Shown piece after piece: positions 16,692 to 27,010 of a stretch of 64,000 nucleotides of DNA; positions within the stretch are counted from its first letter, which is position 1, and each line of letters begins with the position of its first letter. The stretch comes from Chlorobiaceae bacterium. Its GTDB lineage: Bacteria; Bacteroidota; Chlorobiia; Chlorobiales; Chlorobiaceae. Location: the NCBI GenBank assembly GCA_012972825.1, contig JABDHL010000004.1, positions 1-64,000 of the forward strand. Reading direction: 5' to 3'. Both the position numbers and the translations under genes were made by a program. The notes beneath the pieces were generated by a model. The model did no database searches. It was not told where the DNA came from and saw only the letters and a program-made list of their open reading frames with translations.

Positions 16692-17885
16692 ATGATGCAA
16701 AACGATGTTGTTGTTGTCGGCGGTGGTATTAGCGGCCTCAGCCTTGCTTTTTATTGTGTGCAGGCGGGCATGAAAACTACAATACTTGAAAAAAACGATA
16801 CTATCGGCGGCTCCTTTGCATCTCCTTCCTACAGTGCAAACGGTAAAAAATTCTGGTTGGAACTGGGAGCACACACCTGTTACAGCTCATATCAGAATCT
16901 CCTGGAGATTATCGAGACATGCGGTATTAAGGATACAATCATTCCACGGGCCAAGGTACCTTTCACCCTGTTTATGAATGGGGAAATCAAATCCATTGTT
17001 TCTCAACTCAATATTCTTGAACTGCTGGTTTCTGTTCCGAACCTTTTCAAGCTGAAGAAAGATGGGCTGAGTGTGAAGTCCTATTATTCGAAAATTGTTG
17101 GAGAACGGAACTATCGTGATGTGGTCAGTCATTTTTTCAATGCCGTGCCTTCGCAGGTGACAGATGATTTTCCTGCTGATATGATGTTTAAAAGCAGGGA
17201 GAAAAGGAAGGATGTGCTGAAGAACTATACCTTCAAAAATGGCTTACAGAGCGTTGCTCGGGCAATTTCAGCAAGGAGCGGCCTGAACGTTTTTACCAAT
17301 CAGAATGTGAGTTCAGTTCGGTATGTCGATGGTTTTTATGAGATAAGAACTGCAGATGGCGGAGAGTATTCAGCAAAAACCCTTGTTTTGGCGACTCCAT
17401 CGATGATTTCCTCAAAACTTCTACAGGAAACCAACCCTGTTATAGCAAACCAGCTTGGGCTTCTTAAGGCGGCTGATGTCGATTCACTTGGAGTCATTGT
17501 TCACAAGGAGAATATTTCGATGAAACCGGTTGCCGCACTTATTTCACCTAATGATGTGTTTTTTTCGGTTGTGTCCCGTGATACGGTGCCCGACGAAAAC
17601 TATCGGGGTTTTGTTTTCCATTTCAAACCTGGTCTTGATGACAAAACGAAACGAAGCCGTATAACCGAGGTTCTTGGAATCGGCATGTCGAAGATAGAGC
17701 ATACCGTTTCTAAACTCAATACTGTACCTTCGCTGCAACTGGGGCATCATCAGTGGCTGGAAAAAACCGATTCGTTGTTGAAGAAGGAAAAGAATCTGCT
17801 GCTGACCGGTAACTATTTTGGAGGTATGGCTATTGAGGATTGCGTCAGCCGCTCCCGAAGTGAATTTGACCGGCTTCGAAGATAG
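16692..17885 (+). CDS. FAD-dependent oxidoreductase, protoporphyrinogen-oxidase-like
   Basis: About 397 residues from the ATG pair at 16692/16695. An N-terminal FAD-binding motif VVVVGGGISGLSLAF is followed by EKNDTIGGS. A second FAD-binding element lies at the C-terminus (LLTGNYFGGMAIEDCVSRS). This is the HemY/amine-oxidase superfamily layout, and the C-terminal GxGxxxCV-type segment resembles protoporphyrinogen oxidase, which would supply heme and bacteriochlorophyll synthesis. Phytoene-desaturase-like or other amine-oxidase activities remain possible. The longer frame beginning at 16635 lacks the family start. A mechanosensitive channel gene follows 21 bp downstream. Confidence 0.65.
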   Translation: MMQNDVVVVGGGISGLSLAFYCVQAGMKTTILEKNDTIGGSFASPSYSANGKKFWLELGAHTCYSSYQNLLEIIETCGIKDTIIPRAKVPFTLFMNGEIKSIVSQLNILELLVSVPNLFKLKKDGLSVKSYYSKIVGERNYRDVVSHFFNAVPSQVTDDFPADMMFKSREKRKDVLKNYTFKNGLQSVARAISARSGLNVFTNQNVSSVRYVDGFYEIRTADGGEYSAKTLVLATPSMISSKLLQETNPVIANQLGLLKAADVDSLGVIVHKENISMKPVAALISPNDVFFSVVSRDTVPDENYRGFVFHFKPGLDDKTKRSRITEVLGIGMSKIEHTVSKLNTVPSLQLGHHQWLEKTDSLLKKEKNLLLTGNYFGGMAIEDCVSRSRSEFDRLRR

Positions 17886-17906
17886 TAAATCATAAAGCTG
17901 TATTGA

Positions 17907-18983
17907 ATGGATACTATCCTGAAATTTTGGGATTTCCCTCAGCGGACTTACTTGATACCTGCTCTCATTGTTTTGTCTACCATTCTTTTTTATCTGGGGA
18001 CAAATTCGCTGTTCAAGATAGTTGTAAAAGCTATTCGCTCTTTGATAAAGGAGACAAGTGTTGCCTATGAGCTTATGGTCTGGCCGTTCAGACTGCTTGT
18101 GTCCGTTATTGCTCTCTCCCTCCTGCTTCATTATATGCCGGTTATTCCGGCTGCAAGGGATTTTCTTAAACACACACTCCTCATTATTACCATAATTGGG
18201 ATAGTGTGGTTTGTGATGCGCCTGTTCCTCTTGTTTGAGCAGTTTATTCTGCAGCACTATTCTGCGAAGGTCAGGGAAAACGAGGAAGCCAGGAAAATTG
18301 CCACACATGTCAGTCTTGCCCGAAAGATTCTGAACATGATTCTGGTGCTTATGGCTATTGCAGCCGTACTGATGAGCTTTGATGCAGTTCGTCAGGTCGG
18401 CTTAAGCATTCTTGCCTCGGCAGGTATTGCCGGTGTAATACTTGGTTTTGCTGCCCAGAAAAGCCTAACAACCCTGATAGCGGGTATCCAGATTGCCATC
18501 ACTCAGCCGATCAGTATCGATGATGTCGTTGTCGTTGAAAATGAATGGGGAAGGATTGAGGAAATTTCTCTGACCTACGTTGTGGTTCAACTTTGGGATC
18601 AGCGTCGCCTGATTGTGCCTATTACCTGGTTTATTGACCGCCCTTTTCAGAATTGGACTCGTACCTCTTCACAACTTCTTGGTACAGTATTCTTCTACAT
18701 GGATTATACTGTTCAACCCGAAACGCTCCGCCAGGAGCTTGAGCGGATTGTCTCTTCCACACCGCTCTGGGACAAGAGGGTTGTTAAAATGCAAGTGACC
18801 AATACTACTGAAAAGTCGATAGAAATGCGGGCGCTTGTCAGTGCGGCGAACTCTTCCGAACTCTGGGAATTGCGTTGTTTTGTGCGCGAACAGCTGATCA
18901 AGTTCATCAGGCACAATTATCCTGCCTGGCTGCCGAAAGTCACCATGGAAATGGAACAGATCAGAGTAGCCGATAAAGTATAA
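17907..18983 (+). CDS. MscS-family mechanosensitive ion channel
   Basis: 358-residue inner-membrane protein with about five transmembrane segments in the first 200 residues. The pore-lining helix is GLSILASAGIAGVILGFAAQKSLTTLIAGI, followed by the beta-domain start ITQPISIDDVVVVENEWGRIEEI, both typical of MscS. The soluble C-terminal domain shows the RRLIVPITWFIDRPFQNWTR segment. It would release solutes on osmotic downshift. It lies 21 bp after the FAD oxidoreductase, so cotranscription is likely. Confidence 0.9.
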   Translation: MDTILKFWDFPQRTYLIPALIVLSTILFYLGTNSLFKIVVKAIRSLIKETSVAYELMVWPFRLLVSVIALSLLLHYMPVIPAARDFLKHTLLIITIIGIVWFVMRLFLLFEQFILQHYSAKVRENEEARKIATHVSLARKILNMILVLMAIAAVLMSFDAVRQVGLSILASAGIAGVILGFAAQKSLTTLIAGIQIAITQPISIDDVVVVENEWGRIEEISLTYVVVQLWDQRRLIVPITWFIDRPFQNWTRTSSQLLGTVFFYMDYTVQPETLRQELERIVSSTPLWDKRVVKMQVTNTTEKSIEMRALVSAANSSELWELRCFVREQLIKFIRHNYPAWLPKVTMEMEQIRVADKV

Positions 18984-19120
18984 AAAAATGTGTTTTTTCT
19001 TGTTTTTTGCATAGCTTCGCTGCTTATTCTGATCGTTTCATGGCTCTGTTAATGGTGCGAATTGGCAGGGATCAGGGTGTTTGCAGGTAATATTTTGATC
19101 AGTGAAAAAAGGAGGCAAGT

Positions 19121-19549
19121 ATGGCTAAAGCTAAAAAAGGGGATACAGTAAAAGTTCATTATACCGGAACACTTGACGATGGCACAGTATTCGATACATC
19201 GGCAGACCGTGAGCCATTGGAGTTTACTGTTGGGGACGGGCAGGTTATACCGGGATTTGATGTTGCGGTACTTGATATGGTTCTTGGAGAAATCAAGGTT
19301 TCCGTTATTCCAGCGGAAGAGGCTTATGGTATTCATAGCGCAGAGTTGGTAACCGATGTTGACAGGGAGCGATTTCCTGCTGATATGGAACTTGAAATCG
19401 GTCAACAGCTGCAGGTTGGGCTTGCTGACGACCAGCAGGCAATTGTCATGGTTGTCGATATGAGTGATACAGCGGTGACGCTTGATGCCAATCATCCACT
19501 TGCCGGCCAGGATCTGACGTTCGAAATCGAGCTTGTCGAGATTCTCTGA
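19121..19549 (+). CDS. FKBP-type peptidyl-prolyl isomerase, SlyD-like
   Basis: 142-residue cytoplasmic foldase. It begins [21 protein letters not shown] and has [18 protein letters not shown], the FKBP active-site face. The insert-in-flap region around [10 protein letters not shown] and the following beta domain place it in the SlyD/FkpB branch. The His-rich metal-binding tail of E. coli SlyD is absent. A good Shine-Dalgarno (AAGGAGG) lies eight bases before the ATG. The convergent hydrogenase operon ends 58 bp away; SlyD assists nickel insertion elsewhere, but this form lacks the nickel tail. Confidence 0.93.
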   Translation: MAKAKKGDTVKVHYTGTLDDGTVFDTSADREPLEFTVGDGQVIPGFDVAVLDMVLGEIKVSVIPAEEAYGIHSAELVTDVDRERFPADMELEIGQQLQVGLADDQQAIVMVVDMSDTAVTLDANHPLAGQDLTFEIELVEIL

Positions 19550-19557
19550 GTTGAGAG

Positions 19558-19591
19558 GCAGGAAAGCTCTCATGTTTTCCTGCTTTCTGCA
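19558..19591. terminator. Terminator between FKBP gene and hydrogenase operon
   Basis: 8-bp stem GCAGGAAA / TTTCCTGC with a 10-base loop, then TTTCTGCATTT on the plus strand. It lies between two convergent genes. Confidence 0.65.
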
Positions 19592-19606
19592 TTTATTCCG
19601 TGTTCT

Positions 19607-20881
19607 TCAGTGCACCGAGCATGAAATACATGGGTCGTAGGAGCGTACCACCATTTCGCAGAGCTTTTCAATTTCCCTGTCGTTTTTTCCTTCCTTTAAG
19701 GCCTGTTCAGCGAGGAGCCGCAGATCGTCATGGATGCTGGCATTATTCTGTGTTGTCGGGATGATACAGTCAGCATGAACTATTTTTCCCTCACTATTGG
19801 TTTCCAGATGGTGATACAGAATTCCTCGCGGTGCTTCAACTGCTCCGGTTGCTGAACCGGCTTTCGGGGAGAAGGGGGTTTTTATCTCGCCGAGCTCCAT
19901 GCCAAGCAGGGTGTTTATCAGCTCTTCGGCATCCTCCAGAATATGGACACACTCAATAAGCTGCGCAATGTTGTTCATGAACGGGTTGTGACAGACCGGT
20001 TCGAGGCCGAAGTCTGCAGCGGCCTCTTTCGCTTTCGGATGAAGCAGCTGATAGTTGTTGTTGAATCGTGCCAATGCACCGGCAACCGATGATGCGCGGC
20101 TGAGACTGGTGTATTTCGAAGTAGAATAATCCCTGGTGTACTCGTTAGTCATTGAGAGATACTCATTTTCATCACGGTTAACGCCGTCTGTTGAGACGAG
20201 ACGTCCGCCGATGGATGGATAGCTTGATCCATTAAAGAGAGAGACAAATTCTGTTTCGCGTTTAAAATCAGGAATGGCAAATGTCCGGAAAAAACAGCAC
20301 GTAGTCTCAATTGCGGGTTTCCTTTCCCTGATCATTTCGAGGAGTTTTAAAAGCTGCTTTTTTTCGGGTGCCTTACTGACTCCTCCGACCACAAGACTGA
20401 CAGGGTGGGTGCAGCGTCCAGTTGTGATGGTGCTGATCTCATTGCCAAGTTCCTTGAGCTGCAGTCCCGCCTTGATAACATCGGGGTTTGAGTTAATGAC
20501 TGGCAGAATACTTGCCGTACCGGCAAAATCCGGGGCCACAAGAAAAAAGAGATGAAGTGCATGGCTTTGAAGGGTTTCACCGTGCATGGCCAGCAGCCTT
20601 ATTTTTTCTGCGGCATAAGGGGGGGCAATCTTCATCGCCCGTTCAAGTGCTCTGATACTGGCAAGGGCGTGGCTGATTGAGCAGATTCCGCAGATTCTTG
20701 ATGTTAGAAAGGGAACTCTCTCTGCACTCATGCCTTTTACCATCACTTCAAAAAATCTCGGTGTTTCAACAACAGCCCATCGAGCATCGACAAGCTTTCC
20801 GTCCTTAACGGATATTGAAATGTTGGCGTGCCCTTCCACCCTTGTCAGGTGCCGGATATCAAGAGTATAGTCACGTTTCAT
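19607..20881 (-). CDS. hydA: [NiFe] hydrogenase large (alpha) subunit, sulfhydrogenase type
   Basis: Catalytic subunit of a cytoplasmic group 3 bidirectional hydrogenase (sulfhydrogenase type). The four nickel cysteines lie in RICGIC near residue 62 and in DPCISC at the very end. The protein stops right after DPCISCSVH, so the usual C-terminal propeptide that a maturation protease removes is missing. I chose the ATG at 20881 ([18 protein letters not shown]), which overlaps the small-subunit stop by 11 bp. The longer frame from 20935 would overlap it far more. It is the last gene of the four-gene hydrogenase operon. Confidence 0.92.
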   Translation of the reverse strand: MKRDYTLDIRHLTRVEGHANISISVKDGKLVDARWAVVETPRFFEVMVKGMSAERVPFLTSRICGICSISHALASIRALERAMKIAPPYAAEKIRLLAMHGETLQSHALHLFFLVAPDFAGTASILPVINSNPDVIKAGLQLKELGNEISTITTGRCTHPVSLVVGGVSKAPEKKQLLKLLEMIRERKPAIETTCCFFRTFAIPDFKRETEFVSLFNGSSYPSIGGRLVSTDGVNRDENEYLSMTNEYTRDYSTSKYTSLSRASSVAGALARFNNNYQLLHPKAKEAAADFGLEPVCHNPFMNNIAQLIECVHILEDAEELINTLLGMELGEIKTPFSPKAGSATGAVEAPRGILYHHLETNSEGKIVHADCIIPTTQNNASIHDDLRLLAEQALKEGKNDREIEKLCEMVVRSYDPCISCSVH

Positions 20882-21635
20882 GACTGTTGAATCCATCAAA
20901 AGCATTATAAAAAGCAATTTTTTCCTGCAGTTCATCGAGGCTGAGCTCTCTGTCCTTGACCAGTTTCACAAAGGCCGGCATGTTGATTTCTTCTGACGGG
21001 CCTCGGCACCCGAGACAGGAAGTTTTTCCTGTTGTGCATACCGCATTGCATCCCGCCCGGGTGATAGGGCCAAGACAGATTTCGCCAAGCTCGAACATGC
21101 ATGTGTTGAGCTGTGCCTTGCATTCAACACATACAGGATGTTTCGGTAATGTCACATGAGAGCCGGTTGCCAGACATACCATGATACGCTCTACCTCTTC
21201 TTTGTTTACAGGGCATCCTGGTATGGAGAAATCCACCTTGACAACTTCGCAGATCTTCTTCACAAGCATGGTTTGTACAGGCATTCCCGGATAAACTTCT
21301 GCTATCGATTCCTTGAGAGGGAACTTTTTTTTCATGCTGTTGACTCCTCCGAAACATGCGCAGGTTCCGAATGCAACAAGAGTTTTTGCCTGGCGCCTTA
21401 TTGCCTGAAGCCGTTCGATCTCATCCTGCCGGCTGATACTTCCTTCTATAAGTGCAATATCGTAATCGTCGTGTTGTTCGCTGGAGAGCTCCCTGAAATT
21501 TCTGATATCAAGCAGCTCAAGAAAGTCTGTGAGCGTTGATTCCCTGTTAGCAAGCTGCAGTTGACACCCTTCGCAGCAGGTAAAGTCGAAAGACGCGATT
21601 TTCAGCTTTTCAAAAGTATATCCGAGGTGCTTCAT
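20871..21635 (-). CDS. hydD: [NiFe] hydrogenase small (delta) subunit
   Basis: 254-residue electron-transfer subunit. The proximal cluster motif is CCEGCQLQL near residue 20, followed by GTCACFGG and [10 protein letters not shown]. The C-terminal half adds cysteines ([19 protein letters not shown]) for two more [4Fe-4S] clusters, as in group 3b/3d enzymes. There is no twin-arginine signal, so the complex is cytoplasmic. The gene starts 10 bp after the diaphorase-type gene and overlaps the large subunit. Confidence 0.92.
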   Translation of the reverse strand: MKHLGYTFEKLKIASFDFTCCEGCQLQLANRESTLTDFLELLDIRNFRELSSEQHDDYDIALIEGSISRQDEIERLQAIRRQAKTLVAFGTCACFGGVNSMKKKFPLKESIAEVYPGMPVQTMLVKKICEVVKVDFSIPGCPVNKEEVERIMVCLATGSHVTLPKHPVCVECKAQLNTCMFELGEICLGPITRAGCNAVCTTGKTSCLGCRGPSEEINMPAFVKLVKDRELSLDELQEKIAFYNAFDGFNSHET

Positions 21636-21645
21636 ACCTGTAGTT

Positions 21646-22563
21646 CTATATGGCTTCTTTGAGATTCATGACCGACCAGTAATCGAACACCGGGCCGTCA
21701 ACACAGGTAAAGGTTGACCCGACCATGCAGCGGCAGCATTTGCCCATACCGCAGTGCATCCTTCTTTCCAGAGAGACGAACATGCGGTTCATTGGAATAC
21801 CGAGCTTGTCAAGGTAGCTGCAGACAACCTTGAACATCACCGGTGGGCCGCAGACAACAGCATAGGTAGTTTCCGGATCAATGGTAATATCCTTGAAGAG
21901 ATCAGTGATCATGCCGTGATGCCCTTTCCATCCAGCGTCAGCGTGCTCTACAATGGTATGCAAGACTATATGGCTGATCTTTTCCCATTCGTCGAATTGA
22001 TAGGTAAAAAGGAGCTGTGATGGCTCTTTTACGCCGTACAGCACATTAACATTGAGGAACCTCTCCCTGTGCTCGTTAATCCAGAAAAGCGGGGCGCGCA
22101 GTGGTGCAAAGCCAAGTCCTCCGGCAATAAGAAGGACATTGTGTCCAGACATTTCATCCATGGGAAATGCCGATCCGAAAGGGCCTCTGATGGCGACATG
22201 CGCTCCCTCAGCAAGATTGAATAAGGCGGAGGTCACATGGCCTGCTTTGCGGATGCAGAGTTCAATATACTCATGGTTGCTGTTCGAACTTGAAATCGAA
22301 ATCGGTACATCTCCGTAGCCGGGCAGTTCAAGCATAAGAAACTGGCCGGGCTTGAACCTGAAAATATTCCGTTCAAGAGTATCGATAATACGGAGCTTGA
22401 AAAGTTTTTCCTGTTCAGTGAGGCGGACGATATTGGTGATGATGCATTTATATCCCATGTCCGTTTTCAGGAACTCAGAACGGCGATTGAAATCTGGAAT
22501 TGAAGAGGTAAAATCTTCCCGGTTTATATCCTGCCGGGGGATGACGAAATGTTTGTCAGGCAT
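21646..22563 (-). CDS. hydG: Sulfhydrogenase gamma subunit, FAD/NAD(P)-binding
   Basis: 305-residue ferredoxin-NADP-reductase-like subunit that passes electrons between NAD(P)H and the iron-sulfur chain. It has an FAD-binding barrel segment ([22 protein letters not shown]), the NAD loop ([16 protein letters not shown]) and [10 protein letters not shown]-terminal [2Fe-2S] motif [12 protein letters not shown] completes the layout shared with sulfite reductase subunit B. The start at 22563 is supported by GGAGAAGGAA just upstream. It overlaps the end of the beta-subunit gene by 40 bp, which suggests tight coupling. Confidence 0.9.
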   Translation of the reverse strand: MPDKHFVIPRQDINREDFTSSIPDFNRRSEFLKTDMGYKCIITNIVRLTEQEKLFKLRIIDTLERNIFRFKPGQFLMLELPGYGDVPISISSSNSNHEYIELCIRKAGHVTSALFNLAEGAHVAIRGPFGSAFPMDEMSGHNVLLIAGGLGFAPLRAPLFWINEHRERFLNVNVLYGVKEPSQLLFTYQFDEWEKISHIVLHTIVEHADAGWKGHHGMITDLFKDITIDPETTYAVVCGPPVMFKVVCSYLDKLGIPMNRMFVSLERRMHCGMGKCCRCMVGSTFTCVDGPVFDYWSVMNLKEAI

Positions 22564-23603
22564 GATTCCTTCTCCATTCTGAGGTCGTTAATGACATCTT
22601 TCGGATTTATTCCGGCAAGACACGCCCTTCCGCACCGGTTGCAGCCCACACAGATCTGCTGATTGGCATTTTCGGCAAATCCCCTGTGTTGATGGTAATA
22701 GCGGTATTTGAGCCGATCGCCGTTTTTTGGACGGAAATTGTGCCCCCCTGCAACTTCAGCAAAGTCAACAAGGTTGCAGGAGTAAAGTCTTTTATGACGG
22801 ACAGCGCTTTTCAGATTAGTTTCAAACGACTCCTCGACTGAGTAACAGTAGCATGTTGGGCAAACCATAGCGCAGGTACCGCAGTTAAGGCATTTGTTTC
22901 CCCATTTTTCCCAGACGGGCGAGTCAAATTCAATATCGAGAATGCTCGGAAGCGCAGTGACATCGACTTCAGAGAGAAAACTGTCTGAAATAATTTTACG
23001 ACGTTCAACAAGTCGGCAGTTGTCATCGTCACGAGGGTCGCGGGTATTAAACTCCTTTAGAAAATTGAAGGCTTTTGATGAGTTTATGGAGACGTAGTAA
23101 TCTTCTCCAATATCAGAACAGAAGACATTGAAACCGGTCGAAATGGTATGATGGTTCATGGACTTGCAGAAGCAGTCAGCGAGAGGCAAGTGGTCCATGC
23201 CGATCACAAAGGTGTTCTTGCGTTTTGCGAGATAATATGGGGAGGGAAAGTGCCCATTGAGCAGAACATCGTCAAGAATGTTCAGTGCGCTGATATCACA
23301 TGGTCTCAGACCTATAAGAACAATTGGATTTGCTTCGTAGGTTATCTGCTGATCCCACTCTTGGTCACGAAAGACAAAGCGCGACAACTCTTCCCGGAAT
23401 GGAAGAAAAAAGTGTTTCGCTGACGATGCTGTCGAGGTATAGTCATAAGCAACATCGTCAGATGACGTTACCGGCAGAAACTGGTATACAGCGTTTCCCC
23501 GGCTGTCAGAGTCAACCTGCCTAGGCCCGAAAGAGGTATTATCCCGTAGCAGGGCGTCAGTAAAACGTTTGAACTCAGATTTTGCCATGACTTTATATAT
23601 CAT
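22524..23603 (-). CDS. hydB: Sulfhydrogenase beta subunit, 4Fe-4S protein
   Basis: 359-residue protein like AsrA and HydB, the first gene of the hydrogenase operon. It contains two ferredoxin-type cluster sites, [14 protein letters not shown] near residue 240 and [11 protein letters not shown] near residue 320. The N-terminal half has [14 protein letters not shown], typical of this family. Start at 23603 is supported by AAAGGAG nine bases upstream. Order is beta, gamma, delta, alpha, as in archaeal sulfhydrogenase. No hyp maturation genes are present in the window. Confidence 0.9.
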   Translation of the reverse strand: MIYKVMAKSEFKRFTDALLRDNTSFGPRQVDSDSRGNAVYQFLPVTSSDDVAYDYTSTASSAKHFFLPFREELSRFVFRDQEWDQQITYEANPIVLIGLRPCDISALNILDDVLLNGHFPSPYYLAKRKNTFVIGMDHLPLADCFCKSMNHHTISTGFNVFCSDIGEDYYVSINSSKAFNFLKEFNTRDPRDDDNCRLVERRKIISDSFLSEVDVTALPSILDIEFDSPVWEKWGNKCLNCGTCAMVCPTCYCYSVEESFETNLKSAVRHKRLYSCNLVDFAEVAGGHNFRPKNGDRLKYRYYHQHRGFAENANQQICVGCNRCGRACLAGINPKDVINDLRMEKESCLTNISSSPGRI

Positions 23604-23734
23604 AGAGCCCTACTCCTTTCCCTTTGGTTCTGAAGAAAAAGTTGAGCAACAAGGTTTAATGCCCCTTCATTAAAGGTAAGCAATCCTTTTTTGTATGAAC
23701 AAAACTCCGATAGTTTGTTTTACCATTTATTTTT

Positions 23735-24976
23735 TTAAATCCTTTTTTCAAGAACGTAAACCTTGTCATTTTTTCTGACCTTTGTACACTTGATGGTTAC
23801 GTTGTCACCTTTTACCGCGGCCGCAGCAGGCAGATCGTTTGTATAGAAATTTTCGGCCATTACAGTTACAACTCCTGTTTTATCACCCAGAATGGAAAGC
23901 TTGTCGCCGCTCTTGAGACCTCGTGCACAGATGAAGATTTCTGCCACCCCTGCTTTCGGGTAATATTTCTTTACATCTCCGATAAAGATTTTCTTTTCTT
24001 CTGCCAGTGAGCCATACTCCCTTGTCCATGCCTCAAGAGGTTTTCCGAAATAAAACCCTTCAGAAAATCCGCGGTTATACACAAGAACAAGCTCTTTTTT
24101 TAATGTATGGGTCAGTTTGTTGTACTGAGTCCGGAATTCCGGATCGTTACGATGCCCATTACAGAAGTCGATTGCTTTGCGATAAACCGCCGTGACGGTA
24201 TTGACATATTCAGGGCTGCGGCTTCTTCCTTCAATCTTGAAGCCACTGATTCCCGCGTCGATGAGAACGTCAATAAATTCAATAGTGCAGAGGTCTTTCG
24301 GACTCATCACATAATCAGTACCAATCTCAAGCTCCTCGTTTTCCTCAGGATCGGTAATGATATACTGCCTGCGACAGGGCTGAACGCATTGCCCGCGGTT
24401 TGCCGAACGTCCGAAAACCTCCTGCGACATGAAGCATCGCCCTGAAACAGCAACGCACATTGCCCCGTGAACAAAGCATTCAATGCGCACGTCAAGCCCC
24501 TCAGCTGTTATCTTTCCGGTAATATGTCGAACCTGTTCGAGGGAGAGCTCCCGGGCCAGCACAATCATTTTTGCTCCAAGACCGGCATAGAACTTTACTG
24601 AACTGTAGTTGCTGACAGAAGCCTGTGTAGAAATATGAAATGGCATATCGGCTTTTCGGCAGGTTTCAATAACCGCCATATCCGAGCATATCACGGCATC
24701 GAACCCTGCTTTCCTGGCTGCTGCAACGGTTTGAGTCATCTTCTTCAATTCACCGTCATAGACTATGGTGTTCAGTGCAAGGTAACTTTTGGCGTTGAAC
24801 TGGGTGCAGAGCGCTTTAAGGGCTGGGAAGTCCGCAATGATGAAGTTGCTGCTTCCAGCGCGCATGTTATAACCTTCAGCTCCAAAGTAGACGGCATCTG
24901 CTCCGGCCTTCAGTGCGGCTTGCAAACAGGTCATATCACCGGCAGGTGCAATCAGTTCAACAAAGCTTTCCGGCAT
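23735..24976 (-). CDS. Peptidase U32 family protein (TrhP/RlhA-like)
   Basis: 413 residues with the U32 signature: [28 protein letters not shown] at the start, the cysteine-rich [20 protein letters not shown] near residue 175 and [14 protein letters not shown]. Characterised members such as TrhP and RlhA act in tRNA or 23S rRNA hydroxylation rather than proteolysis, and the conserved cysteines bind an iron-sulfur cluster. TrhP is the closest in length and in its C-terminal extension. The gene stands alone; the unit upstream is divergent. Confidence 0.9.
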   Translation of the reverse strand: MPESFVELIAPAGDMTCLQAALKAGADAVYFGAEGYNMRAGSSNFIIADFPALKALCTQFNAKSYLALNTIVYDGELKKMTQTVAAARKAGFDAVICSDMAVIETCRKADMPFHISTQASVSNYSSVKFYAGLGAKMIVLARELSLEQVRHITGKITAEGLDVRIECFVHGAMCVAVSGRCFMSQEVFGRSANRGQCVQPCRRQYIITDPEENEELEIGTDYVMSPKDLCTIEFIDVLIDAGISGFKIEGRSRSPEYVNTVTAVYRKAIDFCNGHRNDPEFRTQYNKLTHTLKKELVLVYNRGFSEGFYFGKPLEAWTREYGSLAEEKKIFIGDVKKYYPKAGVAEIFICARGLKSGDKLSILGDKTGVVTVMAENFYTNDLPAAAAVKGDNVTIKCTKVRKNDKVYVLEKRI

Positions 24977-25223
24977 AACAAGTAGATTAGCATTCAGGTA
25001 TCACTGAATAATTTATCAGAAATTCTCGTATTCTCTTTTGGCGAGTTTGTTCACGTAACTCAATTGTTTGTGCTGCTTAGCCCGAATGGTATCATTAGCT
25101 CTCTAATCAGCCATTTGTATTTCGTTTTTGCATTAAGATGGTACATCTTTTCACAAAGAATGAATAATAGTGGCAGATTATAAGAGATAATAAATAAACA
25201 AGCCGATCCGGGAGATGGTGAGA

Positions 25224-25976
25224 ATGTTTAATCGACGTGCTGTAGAAGAGATAACATCCTGGTACAACAGGAACCAGCGTAAGCCGCTGGTTATACGCGG
25301 TGCCCGGCAGGTTGGTAAAAATACTGCTGTCCGGCTTGCTGCCGAAAAACTCTCTGTTGAGATTATTGAAATTAATCTTGAGCGTCATATAGGGTTTAAA
25401 CCCCTGTTCAGGAATTATAAACTTGATGAGTTGCTTTTTAATTTTTCCCTTATCTCAGGGAAAACCTTCAGCCGTGAGAGCACAGCAGTCCTTTTTCTGG
25501 ATGAAGCACAGGCAACACCTTCTGCTTATTCTTGTTTGCGATACTTTTGGGAGGATATGCCAGGTCTTGCCGTTATTTTAACCGGATCTCTACTGGATCA
25601 GGTGAGGCGCTACACCCTGACCGGCGGAACGCCCTATTGCATTCAGACTGCAATCGAAACTCATTGTAATCATTCTGACATAATAAAATATCAAACCGAG
25701 CTTCTTCAGGCCTACAAAGATGACTTTTCAAAGTATACAGGTTCACAAACAACACTGAAACTCAACGCATTTTTCAACGGTATTATCAGTCAGGTCGGGC
25801 AGCAGTTCTCAAATAAACAGGCCAATGAAATTGCGCTCAACACCAGTGGCAATAATCGCCAGTTAAACGATGCTCTTGAACGTTTTCTTGAAACCCGATT
25901 GTTTTATCGTGTTGTACACTCCGGCTCAGAAACTGACTGCAAAAGTGAACATGCAGCAAAAACCGTTCAGGCTCAT
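25224..25976 (+). pseudogene. Decayed AAA ATPase / DUF4143 protein
   Basis: Remnant of a large ATPase family common in bacteria, usually 400-470 residues. It keeps the N-terminal RKPLVIRGARQVGK, but the Walker A threonine is asparagine (GKN). Walker B (LFLDEAQ) and GSLL are present. The sequence then jumps from GSLLDQV directly to YTLTGGTP, so roughly 60-70 residues usually found there are missing. The DUF4143 half (AYKDDFSKYTG, FYRVVHSGS) breaks off around 25970; a +1 frame after this may continue for about 20 residues. I call it an old pseudogene. The flanks at 24977-25223 and 26010-26245 hold no other gene I can support. Confidence 0.75.
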
Positions 25977-26245
25977 CAATATTCCCTTTTATATGGTCAA
26001 TCAAATTGAACGGATAGTCAACGACACAACTGCGCTCACATGACGAATTCCCTGCAATTGGATGAGGGGCGTTTTAGTTCCGGGGGAAAATCCCTCTGCT
26101 ATTATTTGCAATAGAACACTTAAATTCGGTGAATTGTCAAAGGGGTGATCGGCTGATCTCTCAACGATACGCGACATCGTTATCCAGTTCCTGTTATTGC
26201 TCCGATTGCGTAGCTCACAATGGCATAAAATAAGAGACCGATACT

Positions 26246-27010
26246 ATGAATGAACGTTTTTTTTTGAAAATTCTGCTGGTTCTTTTTTGTGGACTTATTG
26301 CTGCGGAAGTGCTGGTTGTGGCTCTGTTTGGTCTTAAGCTTGAGCTGATTCTGCTCTGCTTTATTGTTGTCGCGGCTTTGACAGGCATTCTTTTTGTCTT
26401 ACGGCTTCTTCTTGCTGAACGCAATGATATTGACTCGGTTTCGATGCGGCGCGCAAAAGAGAAGAGTTCCGGTATTATGCAGGATCGCCTCAAGGAGTAT
26501 AGTGTTGATGAGGAGTTTCTTGGAGGAAAGGATAAGCATCGTGCCGGCAGTGAAGAGCCGGTATTGCCAGTCAGGGAATCAATTGAAGATGCCATCAGGG
26601 TTCATGCCGAAATGTATGGTGGCCTTGGGGAGCTGCTGCAGATGATTGAAAAAATTGATGATGCCTCTTTTGAGCGGTTTGTGAAACAAGTTGGATTTGG
26701 TGAGATTTCCCGGGAAGAGGTGATGCTTAAAATCACGCTCATGACGAATGGTGAACTAAATGCAGCCGAATGCAACAGGGTAGAGCAATCTATTATTGAG
26801 GGCCATTCAATGGATAAGGCGAGTTTCGATGACTATATCCGGCGTTGTATGAATGTATCAGATGAGGAGTCGGAGAGTGCGGACAAAGGGTTTTCGGTAG
26901 AGCTTGACAGTGCTGCGCTTTCCAAGGGAACCGTTCCTATGCCGACGGATTTTTCTCATGATCCGAAAGCGGTGTTTTCCAAGCTCAATAAACCGGGAGA
27001 GCGTACATGA
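26246..27010 (+). CDS. Hypothetical membrane protein
   Basis: 254 residues, not recognised. Two adjacent membrane helices (about residues 5-26 and 32-54) are followed by a charged cytoplasmic region. No enzymatic motif is seen. The gene overlaps the following rRNA/tRNA methyltransferase gene by ATGA and is translationally coupled to it, so a role in the same process or only transcriptional linkage is possible. Confidence 0.6.
   Translation: MNERFFLKILLVLFCGLIAAEVLVVALFGLKLELILLCFIVVAALTGILFVLRLLLAERNDIDSVSMRRAKEKSSGIMQDRLKEYSVDEEFLGGKDKHRAGSEEPVLPVRESIEDAIRVHAEMYGGLGELLQMIEKIDDASFERFVKQVGFGEISREEVMLKITLMTNGELNAAECNRVEQSIIEGHSMDKASFDDYIRRCMNVSDEESESADKGFSVELDSAALSKGTVPMPTDFSHDPKAVFSKLNKPGERT

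Noticed and set aside
17544-18308. Long minus-strand frame of 254 codons across the FAD oxidoreductase and channel genes
   Set aside because: It is antisense to two well-supported genes, and its composition (many Lys/Gln/His/Asn in runs) is that of a shadow frame.
23655-23674. Inverted repeat TTTAATG / CATTAAA upstream of the hydrogenase operon as a terminator or operator
   Set aside because: Only 7-bp arms in AT-rich DNA, no T-run; no support beyond chance.
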